Shown here: positions 1 through 9,408 of the stretch, piece by piece
How positions within the stretch are numbered: the first letter of the stretch is position 1
Layout: every line of letters starts with the position of its first letter
Source: Mycobacterium sp. ACS1612
GTDB lineage: Bacteria > Actinomycetota > Actinomycetes > Mycobacteriales > Mycobacteriaceae
Assembly: GCF_001667505.1 (NCBI RefSeq)
Contig: NZ_LZHZ01000067.1
Coordinates: forward strand, 124,001-188,000
Direction of reading: 5' to 3'
Length of the DNA stretch: 64,000 bases
The notes under the pieces: generated by a model
The model's database searches: none
What the model saw: only the letters and a program-made list of their open reading frames with translations
Told to the model about the DNA's origin: nothing
Made by a program: the position numbers and the translations under genes

Positions 1-709
1 CAGCGGTGGTCAGTGCGACCATCGCCTGCACCGTCATCATCATCTTCGCCCACCGCGACAGCGGCATGGTGTCGGTCGGCGAGAACGCCACCACGTTGGT
101 GAAGCTGACGTAGAGGTAGTCGATGAACGTCGGGCGCCACCCTGGCCTGGCCAGCTTTGCGGTGTCGGGATCCATCTGAGGGAACATGAAATCGGGGTAC
201 GGACGCGTCCCCGCGCGGCGCGCGAACGGGCCGCCGCGGTCCAGTTCCCAGTACCAGATGCCGAACACGATGATGTTGGTGACGAATATCGCCGAGCCGC
301 TGCCCAGCAGCAGGGCGGCGTCATTGCTCACCGCGCCGGTGATGATGCGGGCGTCCAACACGATCGCCGACAGCGTGTTGTCCAACGTGATGGCGCCCAG
401 CAACACCCAGGTCGCGTACTTGCCGAGCAGCGTCGAACGGGTCAGTCGCAGCGGGTTGAGCGCCACCAGCACGACCAGCAGGAGCACCTCGGCGATGACC
501 AGCGGCCAGCGGGGAACCAGCACATAGCTCTTCGAGATCACCATCTGCAGCGTGATCGCGGCGATCAACGCGGCCAGCACCGGCAGCCGGCTCTCCGGAT
601 CACCCGGTCGAAGCCACGACGGGATGTGGCGTTCGGTGTGCGAGGCAAGCAGTTCGGCGCGCTTCACGAACTCGTCGACCGCCTTCGACGGTTCCGGTGT
701 GGTGTCCAT
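1..709 (-). CDS. Integral membrane protein, DUF1345-like (3' end beyond window)
   Basis: Reading the minus strand from the ATG at 709-707 gives an uninterrupted frame of about 236 codons that runs off the left edge, so the C-terminus is missing. The first 40 or so residues are soluble and charged. Hydrophobic stretches follow at about residues 45-60, 65-85, 95-120 and 135-155, consistent with several membrane helices. The partial C-terminal part has a YVSFTN and FSPTDTMPLS region of the type I associate with DUF1345 membrane proteins. It diverges from the SRPBCC gene at 739, leaving about 29 bp between the two starts. No biochemical function can be assigned; DUF1345 membership is from memory. 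Confidence 0.75.
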   Translation of the reverse strand, partial: MDTTPEPSKAVDEFVKRAELLASHTERHIPSWLRPGDPESRLPVLAALIAAITLQMVISKSYVLVPRWPLVIAEVLLLVVLVALNPLRLTRSTLLGKYATWVLLGAITLDNTLSAIVLDARIITGAVSNDAALLLGSGSAIFVTNIIVFGIWYWELDRGGPFARRAGTRPYPDFMFPQMDPDTAKLARPGWRPTFIDYLYVSFTNVVAFSPTDTMPLSRWAKMMMTVQAMVALTTA

Positions 710-738
710 CAGGTCAGTGTGTGCGCCACGATGGACAG

Positions 739-1140
739 ATGGAGTCGCGACACGTCAGCACATGGATCGAAGCCGGACCGGGAACCGTCTACGAATTCGC
801 CGCCGACCCGCAGACCTGGCCGAGATGGGCGGCCGGGTTGGCCGAGGGCGGGCTGCGGCAGAGCGCCGACGGCTGGGTGGCCGACTCGCCGATGGGACAG
901 GTCACCGTCGAGTTCACGCCGGCCAACGCGTTCGGCGTGCTCGACCATGTGGTGCGACTGCCGAACGGCGAAGCGGTCTACAACCCGATGCGGGTGATTC
1001 CGGGCGGAGTCGGTGAGGACCGCTGTGAGGTGCTGTTCAGCGTGCGCCGACGCGACGGTATGACGGAGGAGCAGTTCGACGCCGACGTCGCGGCGGTGGC
1101 CGCCGATTTGGAGACGCTGCGGCGGCTGGTGGAGGCCTAG
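739..1140 (+). CDS. SRPBCC/polyketide-cyclase-like small protein
   Basis: A 133-residue protein. The ATG at 739 was chosen because the family-like core begins right there (ESRHVSTWIEAGP, then VYEFAADPQTWPRWAAGL, the usual helix after strand 1). The in-frame GTG at 697 would add 14 residues of no family character and overlap the divergent membrane gene. The pattern of an N-terminal strand, VYEFAADP, alternating strands and a long C-terminal amphipathic helix (AAVAADLETLRRLVEA) fits the START/SRPBCC ligand-binding fold. No catalytic residue can be assigned and the ligand is unknown. Its last 4 bp overlap the convergent small gene at 1137. Confidence 0.7.
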   Translation: MESRHVSTWIEAGPGTVYEFAADPQTWPRWAAGLAEGGLRQSADGWVADSPMGQVTVEFTPANAFGVLDHVVRLPNGEAVYNPMRVIPGGVGEDRCEVLFSVRRRDGMTEEQFDADVAAVAADLETLRRLVEA

Positions 1141-1328
1141 CGGCGCTGGAAGGCGCCGAGCGTCAACCAGACCATGGTGCCTGCGGCCGCGGCGGCCAGT
1201 ACCGACGGCGCGGCACTACCGGTCGCGACGGCGACGATCACCAGGACGACGAACGCAATGGCAAGCGCGAGCAGCTTGTACACCGGCCAGGCCACGCCGG
1301 CGATGCTGACTTCGTCGCGCACGGTCAT
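1137..1328 (-). CDS. Small two-helix membrane protein
   Basis: A 63-residue protein from the ATG at 1328-1326. It has a short polar N-terminus (MTVRDEVS), two hydrophobic segments (about residues 17-36 and 38-58) separated by a small Gly/Ser turn, and ends in FQRR. A longer frame exists upstream to 1676 but its N-terminal part is antisense to the gene at 1416 and has no plausible content, so the short form is preferred. The function is unknown. It ends head to head with the SRPBCC gene, overlapping by 4 bp. Confidence 0.6.
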   Translation of the reverse strand: MTVRDEVSIAGVAWPVYKLLALAIAFVVLVIVAVATGSAAPSVLAAAAAGTMVWLTLGAFQRR

Positions 1329-1415
1329 AATTTGACGATAACTCGCAATCCAGTTTTCGGTCAACCGAAACACGGATCGGGGCGCCGCCTTTCCTAGCGG
1401 GTCTAAGCTGGCGAA

Positions 1416-1856
1416 ATGCCACTTTCCGGAGACTACGAACCAAGCCCGTCGGACTGGGTGCGCGAGCACGCCGACAAGATCATGCAAAGCGGTACCACCG
1501 ACGGTGTCGATATGAAGGGCAAGCCCCTCATCCTGCTGACCACGGTCGGCGCGAAGACCGGGAAGATCCGCAAGACGCCGCTGATGCGGGTTGAGCACGA
1601 CGGCCAGTACGCGGTGGTGGCTTCTCTGGGTGGATCTCCGAAGAACCCGGTTTGGTACTACAACATCAAGGTCCATCCGCGCGTCGAACTGCAGGACGGC
1701 GACGTCACCAAGGACTACGAGGCCCGCGAGGTGGTCGGTGACGAGAAGGCCGTCTGGTGGGAGCGCGCCGTCGAGGCCTGGCCGGACTACGCGGAGTACC
1801 AGACGAAGACCGACCGGCAGATTCCGGTCTTCGTGCTCACCCCGATTTCCGGATAA
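1416..1856 (+). CDS. Deazaflavin (F420)-dependent nitroreductase family protein, Rv1558-like
   Basis: A 146-residue protein of the size of M. tuberculosis Rv1558. It shows the family core: DWVREHADKIMQSGG-like helix, PLILLTTVGAKTGKIRKTPLM (the beta-strand and Lys/Arg-rich turn that binds the F420 phosphate in Ddn-type split-barrel proteins), then VVASLGGSPKNPVWYYNI, where the PxWYxN segment is characteristic. It lies 26 bp upstream of ilvA in the same orientation, exactly as Rv1558-Rv1559 in M. tuberculosis. Known members reduce quinones or nitro compounds with F420H2; the substrate here is unknown. Confidence 0.85.
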   Translation: MPLSGDYEPSPSDWVREHADKIMQSGTTDGVDMKGKPLILLTTVGAKTGKIRKTPLMRVEHDGQYAVVASLGGSPKNPVWYYNIKVHPRVELQDGDVTKDYEAREVVGDEKAVWWERAVEAWPDYAEYQTKTDRQIPVFVLTPISG

Positions 1857-1882
1857 CCGCTGGTTGGTGGCACCATTGATCG

Positions 1883-3172
1883 GTGTCCGCTGAACTGAGC
1901 CAGAGCCCCTTGACTGGAGTGTCTATGCCGCTTCGCGCTGCAGACATCGACGAGGCCGCTCAGCGAATTTCCCGGGTGGTGCTGCGCAGCCCGCTGCAGT
2001 ACAGCGAGCGGCTCTCGGAGGCCACCGGTGCCACGGTCTACCTCAAGCGGGAGGACCTGCAGGCGGTCCGGTCGTACAAGCTGCGCGGCGCACACAACCT
2101 GCTGATGCAACTGTCCGACGAGGAGATCGCCGCCGGTGTGGTGTGTTCGTCGGCAGGCAATCACGCCCAGGGCTTCGCTATGGCATGCCGCTCGATGGGC
2201 ATCCACGGTCGCGTCTACGTGCCGGCGAAGACGCCGAAGCAGAAACGCGACCGCATCCGCTACCACGGACGCGAATTCATCGAGTTGATCGCGATCGGCA
2301 AGACCTACGACGAGGCCGCTGCGGCCGCCCTCGACGATGTCGCCAGGACAGGCGCGACGCTGGTGCCGCCGTACGACGATCTGCGCACGATGGCGGGCCA
2401 GGGCACCATCGCCGCAGAAATTCTCGCCCAGCTCGACGGCGAACCGGACCTGGTGATCGTCCCGGTGGGCGGCGGCGGGTGCATCTCAGGCATCACCACC
2501 TATCTGGCCGAGCGGACGACGAACACGTCGGTGCTCGGCGTGGAACCCGCAGGGGCGGCGGCGATGATCGCGGCGTTGGCCGCGGGGGAGCCGGTGACGC
2601 TGGAGCACGTCGACCAGTTCGTCGACGGTGCGGCGGTGAACAGGGCGGGGGCTCGGCCATACGCGGCGTTGGCCGCGGCCGGGGACATGGTGTCGATCAC
2701 CACGGTCGACGAGGGCGCGGTATGCACCGCGATGCTCGACCTGTACCAGAACGAGGGCATCATCGCCGAACCGGCGGGTGCGCTGTCGGTCGCCGCGTTG
2801 ATGGAGGCCAACATCGAGCCGGAATCGACTGTGGTGTGCTTGATTTCGGGCGGCAACAACGATGTCTCGCGCTACAACGAGGTGCTCGAACGCTCGCTGG
2901 TGCACCTTGGTCTCAAGCACTACTTCCTGGTGGATTTCCCGCAGGAGCCCGGTGCGCTGCGGCGCTTCCTGGACACCGTGCTGGGGCCCAACGACGACAT
3001 CACGCTGTTCGAGTACGTCAAGCGCAACAACCGCGACACCGGCGAGGCGCTGGTCGGCATCGAGCTTGGCTCGGCCGCCGACTTCGAGGGCCTGCTGGAG
3101 CGGATGAAGGCCTCCGACATCCACGTCGAGACGCTGGAGCCCGGTTCGCCGGCTTACCGCTATCTGCTCTAG
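1883..3172 (+). CDS. ilvA: Threonine dehydratase (biosynthetic)
   Basis: A 429-residue PLP enzyme converting L-threonine to 2-oxobutanoate and ammonia, the first step to isoleucine. Seen: the PLP lysine in VRSYKLRGAHNLL (around residue 58), SSAGNHAQG, the phosphate-binding PVGGGGCISG loop, and a C-terminal regulatory ACT-like region (HYFLVDFPQEPGALRRFLD, from about residue 345) ending in GSPAYRYLL. Length and N-terminus (MSAELSQS) match M. tuberculosis IlvA as I remember it, which supports the GTG start at 1883; the ATG at 1925 is an alternative. It is followed after 10 bp by tesA, so the lipid thioesterase may be read from the ilvA transcript. Confidence 0.95.
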   Translation: MSAELSQSPLTGVSMPLRAADIDEAAQRISRVVLRSPLQYSERLSEATGATVYLKREDLQAVRSYKLRGAHNLLMQLSDEEIAAGVVCSSAGNHAQGFAMACRSMGIHGRVYVPAKTPKQKRDRIRYHGREFIELIAIGKTYDEAAAAALDDVARTGATLVPPYDDLRTMAGQGTIAAEILAQLDGEPDLVIVPVGGGGCISGITTYLAERTTNTSVLGVEPAGAAAMIAALAAGEPVTLEHVDQFVDGAAVNRAGARPYAALAAAGDMVSITTVDEGAVCTAMLDLYQNEGIIAEPAGALSVAALMEANIEPESTVVCLISGGNNDVSRYNEVLERSLVHLGLKHYFLVDFPQEPGALRRFLDTVLGPNDDITLFEYVKRNNRDTGEALVGIELGSAADFEGLLERMKASDIHVETLEPGSPAYRYLL

Positions 3173-3182
3173 GGGGTGCAGA

Positions 3183-3896
3183 GTGACCGGGGGAAAGCCG
3201 AAACTGTACATCTTCCCGCATGCCGGGGGATCGGCGCAGTATTACGTCCCTTTCGCGAACACGTTCTCCGACAACGTTCAACGCATCGCGGTGCAGTATC
3301 CGGGACAACGCGGGACGCACGATCTCGCATCGTTCACGAGCATTGAGGACCTCGCCGATCAGGCATGCCGGTTGGTTTCGCCGCCGAAAGGCTCTGGCGA
3401 TCCGGTCGCTTTCTTCGGCCACAGTATGGGCGCCCTGCTGGCGTTCGAGGTCGCGCGCCGTTTCGACGAGGCGGGTACACCGATCTGTGCTCTCTTCGTG
3501 TCCGCCTGCGCCGCACCGGGGCGGATCGGATATGACTACATCCCCGAGTCCGACCGCGGCCTGCTCAGTGCGGTCAGCGAGATGACGGGCGCAAACCCGG
3601 AGTTCCTCGAGAACGAGGAGTTTGCGGCGAAGATCCTGCCCACACTGCGCGGGCTGAGGGCCATAGCAAACTATGACTGCCCACCCGATGTTGCCTTGTC
3701 CTGTCCCATCTCCGCGTATCTGGCCGACAATGACGACGTCGCCACCTACGAGAAGGTGGTGCCGTGGTCGGAGCGCACGACGGCCGAGTTCACCGCCCGG
3801 GTATTCACTGGTCACCACTTCTATCTCGATGACCACTTGCCGCAGTTGGTCGGCGACATCGAGGAGAAGATCCTGTCGTGTTGCGATAGCCGATAG
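3183..3896 (+). CDS. tesA: Type II thioesterase, TesA-like
   Basis: A 237-residue alpha/beta-hydrolase thioesterase. Motifs: FPHAGGSAQYY near the N-terminus, VQYPGQR, the nucleophile elbow GHSMGA (Ser about residue 81), an Asp in AYLADNDD and the catalytic His in FTGHHFYLDDHLP. The whole reads as a close relative of M. tuberculosis TesA (Rv2928), which sits just upstream of fadD26-ppsA-E and releases the polyketide from PpsE; the same position here supports the same job. It starts with GTG at 3183, preceded by AGGGGG, only 10 bp after ilvA. The elbow ends in Ala where M. tuberculosis TesA has Gly. It is about 24 residues shorter at the N-terminus than TesA of M. tuberculosis. Confidence 0.88.
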   Translation: MTGGKPKLYIFPHAGGSAQYYVPFANTFSDNVQRIAVQYPGQRGTHDLASFTSIEDLADQACRLVSPPKGSGDPVAFFGHSMGALLAFEVARRFDEAGTPICALFVSACAAPGRIGYDYIPESDRGLLSAVSEMTGANPEFLENEEFAAKILPTLRGLRAIANYDCPPDVALSCPISAYLADNDDVATYEKVVPWSERTTAEFTARVFTGHHFYLDDHLPQLVGDIEEKILSCCDSR

Positions 3897-4409
3897 CTGG
3901 CCGCGCCTACCTGAACTTTTGAATTTATTGACGCGATTGTCAACTCCCTCAAGACCGTGGGCGAATCCGTGTGGCATCGCCTCCGTACCCAAATTGACGG
4001 CACCGACATGCCATACCGTCAATCAGCGCGACGTTAATGCCGTTAATCGGCGATCTGGGTAGCGCCGTCGATCGGCGCGCTCGGCCCCGACGACGCCTGC
4101 GCCGCTGCAAGACATACATCCAGCTAAAGACCGCGCGGCCGGTCAATGAACGATCATTGTGCGGCGGCTTTGACCATTTGACCGAATAAGATTTTGCCAC
4201 TGTTGAATTGAATCAACGCTGACGTCAATAACGATTCAAAATACCGCACCATAAATCCGCGTTTTAATATTTAAGCGGCGCTTGCCCCGAATGGGCGGTC
4301 GGTAATACGACATCCCATTCCGCAGTTGCAAGGTCCCCGACGTCCCGATTTGGCAAAGTATGAGTCGATCCCGATATTGGGAATGTTGTCGCGATGCCGG
4401 GAGAGCGTT

Positions 4410-4463
4410 AGTCATCCCGAGTCACGAACTGTGGCGTACGGATGAGCCAAACTCGGGATGACT
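4410..4463. promoter_or_regulatory. Perfect 13-bp inverted repeat, candidate operator
   Basis: The left arm AGTCATCCCGAGT (4410-4422) and right arm ACTCGGGATGACT (4451-4463) are exact reverse complements separated by 28 bp. The arms sit about 600 bp upstream of the FAAL start. A spacer this long argues against a simple terminator hairpin, and no T-run follows. Binding by a dimeric or tetrameric regulator across about five helical turns is possible. The role is inferred. Confidence 0.45.
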
Positions 4464-4602
4464 GCGGCGTCGATTGTCTTAACCCGGCGCTTGTGGTGCC
4501 AAGCTGCTGGCGGGCGGTGGAGTGGGCAATCTTACCGCAGGCTAAGCAAATGTTACTTGGCAGTTAGTTAAGAGTTTTCTTCGAAGGATGCGCCTAACTG
4601 CG

Positions 4603-4614
4603 CAAAGTTAGCAA
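4603..4614 (+). promoter_or_regulatory. CAAAGTTAGCAA element shared with the P450 promoter region
   Basis: The 12-mer CAAAGTTAGCAA occurs here, about 440 bp before the FAAL start, and again at 51260-51271 in the gap upstream of the P450-methyltransferase operon, where two more TTAGCAAAT copies are found. No known motif is recognised; it is a candidate common regulator site. Confidence 0.3.
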
Positions 4615-4854
4615 CAGTGTCTGACCGCGGCGCAGGGAGCGGTGTACGCCGCGCCGCTCCTACGTTATCGCTGCGGAGTACGTTGCGGTCGCATCTGCGA
4701 AGGGGTGCGATACGGTGGCGGCCACCCTCCGCGATCGGGTGCACGGCCCGTCTCTCGCGCACCGAGGCGCTTCGCAGCACCATCCGCGACATGGCAGAGA
4801 CTAGCAAAGATTATGTGCCGCCATGCAGCATCCCGACCCAACGCCGTCAGCACT

Positions 4855-4884
4855 TTGACCTGCAGCAATTTCGCCTGACATGAT
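4855..4884 (+). promoter_or_regulatory. Possible sigma-A-type promoter for the FAAL gene
   Basis: TTGACC (4855-4860) matches a -35 hexamer in 5 of 6 positions and is followed, after 18 bp, by CATGAT (4879-4884), a 4 of 6 match to TATAAT. This would leave a leader of about 160 bp before the FAAL ATG. The call rests on consensus matching by eye only. Confidence 0.25.
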
Positions 4885-5051
4885 CAAATCTCACGGGAGC
4901 GCTGCAAAGGCTTCTTGTTCGGCTTTTCACTATGCAAATAAATGGCCCGAACGCGCCTACTTCTACTTCAGAAAATTGGCAACACACATTCGCCAGGGCG
5001 TTGTAAAGTGACATTTTCCGTGGCCAGCAATCAGGACGGAAAGGTGTCGCG

Positions 5052-6803
5052 ATGCCGGTGATCGAATCCTCCATCCCCGCTGCACTGCGAGAACAGGCGC
5101 GGCGACGACCCGATGCACCTGCTTTCACGTTCGTCGACTACGAACTCGACCCGGCGGGGTTTGCCGAGAGCGTGACCTGGTCTCAGGTGTACCAGCGCGT
5201 GCAGTCGCTCGCAGCAGAAATAATTTCGTGCGGCGCGCCGGGTGACCGCGTTGCGATCATCGCGCCGCAAGGTCTTGAATACATCGTCGGATTCCTCGCG
5301 GCGATGGAGGCGGGTTACGTCGCGGTCCCGCTGTCCGTCCCGGTGTTCGGCACGCACGACGAACGCGTATCGGCGGCCCTGAGGGACTGTTCGCCGGTCG
5401 CGATTCTGACGACGTCAGCTGTCGTCAGTGACGTCATTGCTTCCACTCGTGCCGAGCAAGACCTGGCTACGGTGGCGCTGATCGAGATCGATGCCCTCGA
5501 CCTGGAGGCGCAGCCGACGCTGAACGTGAACAGGGTCGCGCAAGCCAAAATCGCTCTGCTGCAATACACCTCGGGCTCGACTCGTAAGCCGGCCGGTGTC
5601 GTCGTGACGCACAGAAACATCGTCGCGAACCTCGAACAGGTGTTCTCCGACTACTTCGAGGCATTCGGCAGCTTCCCACCTCCCGACATCACACCCGTGT
5701 CGTGGCTGCCGTTCTACCACGACATGGGCTTGCTCCTGGGCATCTTCGCGCCGGTCGCGGCTGGGATACACGCGGTAGTGACGAGCCCCATGGCGTTCCT
5801 GCAGAAGCCCGCGCGGTGGATCCAGCTGCTGGGTGGGCATACGCGGTCGTTCTCGGCAGCGCCGAACTTCGCGTTCGAACTGGCAGCGCGACGGACGACC
5901 GACGACGACATGGCCGGCTGCGACCTGGCCAACGTGCAGGGCATCATAAGTGGCAGCGAACGCATCCACGCGGCGACGATCCGACGGTTCACCGAGCGAT
6001 TCGCCCGCGTCAACCTTCCCCGCACCGCCCTGCTGCCGTCGTACGGCCTGGCCGAAGCGACCCTGTATGTGACGTCGCTGGCGCCCGACCGCCCCCCGAC
6101 GACGGCGTGGTTTGACTACGAGAAGTTGTCAGCAGGACATGCGAAGCGATGCAGCAGCGGTGGCGGAGTGGAACTGGTCAGCTACGGTGCACCGAGGGCC
6201 ACCACGTTGCGGATCGTCGACTCGGAGACACGGGTGGAGAATCCGGCGGGCAAAGTCGGCGAGATCTGGGTACACGGCGACAACGTCGCTGCCGGCTACT
6301 GGCATAACCCAGAGGCCTCCGAGCGCACCTTTGGCGGCCAAATAGTAGAGCCTGCGGTAGGTACGCCGCACGGACCCTGGCTGCGGACCGGCGATCTGGG
6401 TGTCATATCGGACGGTGAGCTGTTCATCGTCGGCAGGATCAAAGACCTGCTGATAGTCGACGGCCGCAATCACTATCCCGACGACATCGAGGCCACGATC
6501 CAGGAGATCACCGGAGGTCGCGTCGCCGCGATATCTGTCCCAGGCGAGCGAAGCGAGCAACTGGTCGCGATCATCGAATTCAAGACACGGGACAGCTCCG
6601 CGGACGAGATGCGGGATCGCGTCCGAGACGTCAAACGCAGGGTGGCGTCTGCAATTTCGCGTTCGCACGGCGTGCGGGCCGCAGATCTGGTGTTCGTGCC
6701 GCCAGGTTCGATCCCGATCACCACGAGTGGCAAGGTGCGTCGTTCTGCGTGCGTGGAGCGTTATCAACAAGCCGAGTTCAGCCGTATGGATGTCTGCGTA
6801 TGA
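5052..6803 (+). CDS. fadD26: Long-chain fatty acyl-AMP ligase (FAAL), FadD26-like
   Basis: A 583-residue adenylate-forming enzyme, the length I recall for M. tuberculosis FadD26. It should activate a long-chain fatty acid as acyl-AMP and hand it to the loading ACP of the PKS line. Motifs: P-loop YTSGSTRKPAGVVVTHRN (about residues 173-190), SWLPFYHDMGL, the FAAL-typical segment FLQKPARWIQLL, SYGLAEATLYV, LRTGDLG (about residue 447), and the hinge GRIKDLLIVDGRNHYPDDIE. The insertion around residues 365-380 is expected for a FAAL rather than a CoA ligase. The ATG at 5052 has GGAAAGG 7 bp upstream. PKS-A follows after 71 bp. Confidence 0.93.
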   Translation: MPVIESSIPAALREQARRRPDAPAFTFVDYELDPAGFAESVTWSQVYQRVQSLAAEIISCGAPGDRVAIIAPQGLEYIVGFLAAMEAGYVAVPLSVPVFGTHDERVSAALRDCSPVAILTTSAVVSDVIASTRAEQDLATVALIEIDALDLEAQPTLNVNRVAQAKIALLQYTSGSTRKPAGVVVTHRNIVANLEQVFSDYFEAFGSFPPPDITPVSWLPFYHDMGLLLGIFAPVAAGIHAVVTSPMAFLQKPARWIQLLGGHTRSFSAAPNFAFELAARRTTDDDMAGCDLANVQGIISGSERIHAATIRRFTERFARVNLPRTALLPSYGLAEATLYVTSLAPDRPPTTAWFDYEKLSAGHAKRCSSGGGVELVSYGAPRATTLRIVDSETRVENPAGKVGEIWVHGDNVAAGYWHNPEASERTFGGQIVEPAVGTPHGPWLRTGDLGVISDGELFIVGRIKDLLIVDGRNHYPDDIEATIQEITGGRVAAISVPGERSEQLVAIIEFKTRDSSADEMRDRVRDVKRRVASAISRSHGVRAADLVFVPPGSIPITTSGKVRRSACVERYQQAEFSRMDVCV

Positions 6804-6870
6804 CGACGGCCGCCGAGTTGGGGGTTCGGCACTAAGTGATCGAGGTTGACGAATATCAGCTATAGGGGGG

Positions 6871-9408
6871 TGGGTTGAGCGCGATGACTGTTGCGCCGTC
6901 GGATCGTCGGGCGATCTTCGCTGAGGCACTTCGCAAGATTGATGATTTGAGTGCGCGTCTGGAGGTTGCCGAAAAGGGTGACGTCGAGCCGATCGCGGTG
7001 GTGGGGATGGGGTGTCGGTTTCCTGGTGGGGTGAGCACTCCGGCCCAGTTTTGGCGGTTGTTGCAGGACGGGGCCAGCGGCATCGTGCGGGTGCCGGCCG
7101 ACCGCTGGGATGCCGATGCCCTCTACTGCGAGGATCACACGGTTGCGGGCACGATTTGTAGTCGGGAGGGGGGTTTTCTGACTTCGTGGCAGCCGGATGA
7201 ATTCGATGCCGAGTTCTTCGGTATCTCGCCGCGTGAGGCGGCTGGGATGGATCCTCAGCATCGGTTGTTGCTCGAAGTGGCTTGGGAGGCATTGGAAAAC
7301 GCCGGTATCACCGCGCAGGCGATCCGTGGGACACAGACCGCTGTCTTCGTCGGTTTGACGACCTATGACTATTCCTTGATCTACGTTGGAAGCTCGCGGC
7401 CGGAGGATGTTGACCCGTATGTCACGTTCGGGAATGCGGGGAATTTTGCTGCGGGGCGGTTGGCGTATTTCCTGGGTGTGCATGGTCCTGCGGTGGTGAT
7501 TGATTCTGCGTGTTCGTCGTCGCTGGTGGCGATCCATTTGGCTTGTCAGAGTTTGCGTCGGCGGGAAAGTGATCAGGCGTTGGCTGCTGGGGTCAATCTG
7601 ATCCTGAGTCCGGAAAACAGTATTGCGTGCTCGCTTTGGGGGATGTTGGCTCCTGACGGGCGCTGCAAAACTTTCGATGCCGACGCGGATGGTTACGTGC
7701 GTAGTGAGGGTGCCGGGGTGGTGGTGCTCAAGCGGCTCGGTGATGCGCTGCGTGACGGGGATTCGGTGTTGGCGGTGGTGCGTGGGTCGGCGGTCAATCA
7801 GGACGGTCCGAGCAGTGGGCAGACGGTGCCCAATGGTCCGGCCCAGCAGGCGGTGCTGCGTGCGGCGTTGGCGGCTTCGCGGCTAGAGCCGGGTGAGATC
7901 GATTATGTCGAGGCCCATGGTACCGGTACCGCGTTGGGTGATCCGATCGAACTGGACGCGTTGAGTCAGGTGTTCGCCGAACGCAATGGTGCGGCGCCGT
8001 TGGTGGTGGGGTCGGTCAAGACCAATTTGGGTCATTTGGAGTCGGCGGCCGGTATCGCTGGGTTCATCAAGACGGTGTTGAGCGTGCGTCATGGGCATAT
8101 TCCGCAGCATTTGCATTTTAATCAGCTGACTCCGCATGCCAGTGCGGGCGTTTCGCGGTTCACCATCGCTGCGCAATCCATGCAGTGGCCGGCGGTGAGG
8201 CGGGCGCGTCGGGCGGGGGTGTCGTCGTTCGGGGTCAGTGGCACCAACGCCCATGTGGTGGTTGAGCAGGCCCCGACTCCCGAACCCGTTGCGGTGCAAC
8301 CGGAGCCGGTGGTGAGCACACTGGTGGTTTCGGGCAAGAGTCCGGCACGGATCGCGTCGATGGCGGGGCTGTTGGCCGAGTGGGTGGCCGGCGAGGGCGC
8401 CGCGGTGGGGTTGGCCGATGTCGCCCACACGCTCAGTCATCACCGCACTCGGCACAAGTATTTCGCCGCGGTGTGTGCGCGGGATCGTGCTCAGGCGGTG
8501 GCCGGGTTGCGTGCTTTAGCGGCTGGTGAATCGGCGCCGGGAGTGGTCGATCCGCATGAGGGGCCACCCGGGTCGGGCACGGTGTTCGTGTATTCGGGTC
8601 AGGGTTCGCAGTGGCCGGGGATGGGTCGGCGGTTGTTGGCCGATGAGCCGGTGTTCGCCGCAGCGGTGGCCGAGTTGGAGCCGGTGTTTGTTGAGCGGGT
8701 GGGGTTTTCGCTGCAGCGGCTGCTCGCCATCGGTGCCCCGGTGTGCGGGGATGCGCAGGTGCAGCCGGTGATCATGGGGTTGCAGTTGGCGCTGACGGCG
8801 TTGTGGCGCTCGTATGGTGTGGAACCCGATGCGGTGATTGGGCATTCGATGGGGGAGGTGACCGCGGCGGTGGTGGCCGGGGCGTTGAGCCCGGCCGACG
8901 GTTTGTCGGTGATCGCCACTCGGTCGCGATTGATGTCGCGGCTGGCCGGTCAGGGCGCGGTGGGCCTGCTGGAAATGGACGCCGAGGCGACCACGGCGTT
9001 GATCGCCGACTTTCCTGAGGTGAGTTTGGCGGGCTACCTCTCGCCGCGGCAGACCGTGATCGCCGGGCCGGTGGTGTCGGTGGATGCGGTGATCGCCGCG
9101 GTGATGGCGCAGGAGCGGTTCGCGAGGCGGGTGAACATGGAAGTCGCCTCCCACACCGCGCTGATGGATCCCATCTTGGGTGAATTACGTTCGGCGCTGG
9201 CGGATCTGGCGCCCAAGGCCCCGACGATTCCGTTTCTGTCCACCATCACCGACACCACCACACCGGCCTTGGATGCCGCTTATTGGGTCGCCAACGTGCG
9301 CCAACCGGTGCGACTGCACCGAGCCATCGAAACGGCAGCGCAAAACCACGCCACCTTCATCGAAATCAGCCCACACCCCACACTCACCCACGCCATCTCC
9401 GAAACACT
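6871..9408 (+). repeat. 2,538-bp direct repeat, copy 1 (5' half of PKS-A)
   Basis: This block and 16909-19446 read the same from TGGGTTGAGC to GAAACACT, offset by exactly 10,038 bp. I found no mismatch by eye, and the translations of both strands agree in every frame over the block. It covers the start codon, docking helix, KS and AT of PKS-A (844 codons). Sequence differs immediately on both sides (6870 G versus 16908 C; 9409 G versus 19447 A). Confidence 0.95.

Larger units (their letters stand above)
3897..5051. promoter_or_regulatory. Long intergenic region upstream of the FAAL-PKS operon
   Basis: 1,155 bp between tesA and the FAAL gene with no convincing gene: the short open frames have no family character and no good ribosome site. 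It is visibly richer in A and T than the flanking genes, with clusters such as AATTTATTGACG and TTTTAATATTTAAG around 3915-4275. It contains a perfect 13-bp inverted repeat, a smaller CAGTTAG/CTAACTG inverted pair (4561-4567 and 4594-4600), and a CAAAGTTAGCAA element repeated near the P450 promoter. In M. tuberculosis a comparable gap precedes fadD26 and drives the pps operon, so I take this as the island's main control region. Confidence 0.6.

Noticed and set aside
4617..4883. Short open frames in the tesA-FAAL gap as possible genes
   Set aside because: Several overlapping frames of similar length on both strands, Arg-rich, with no ribosome site or family features.
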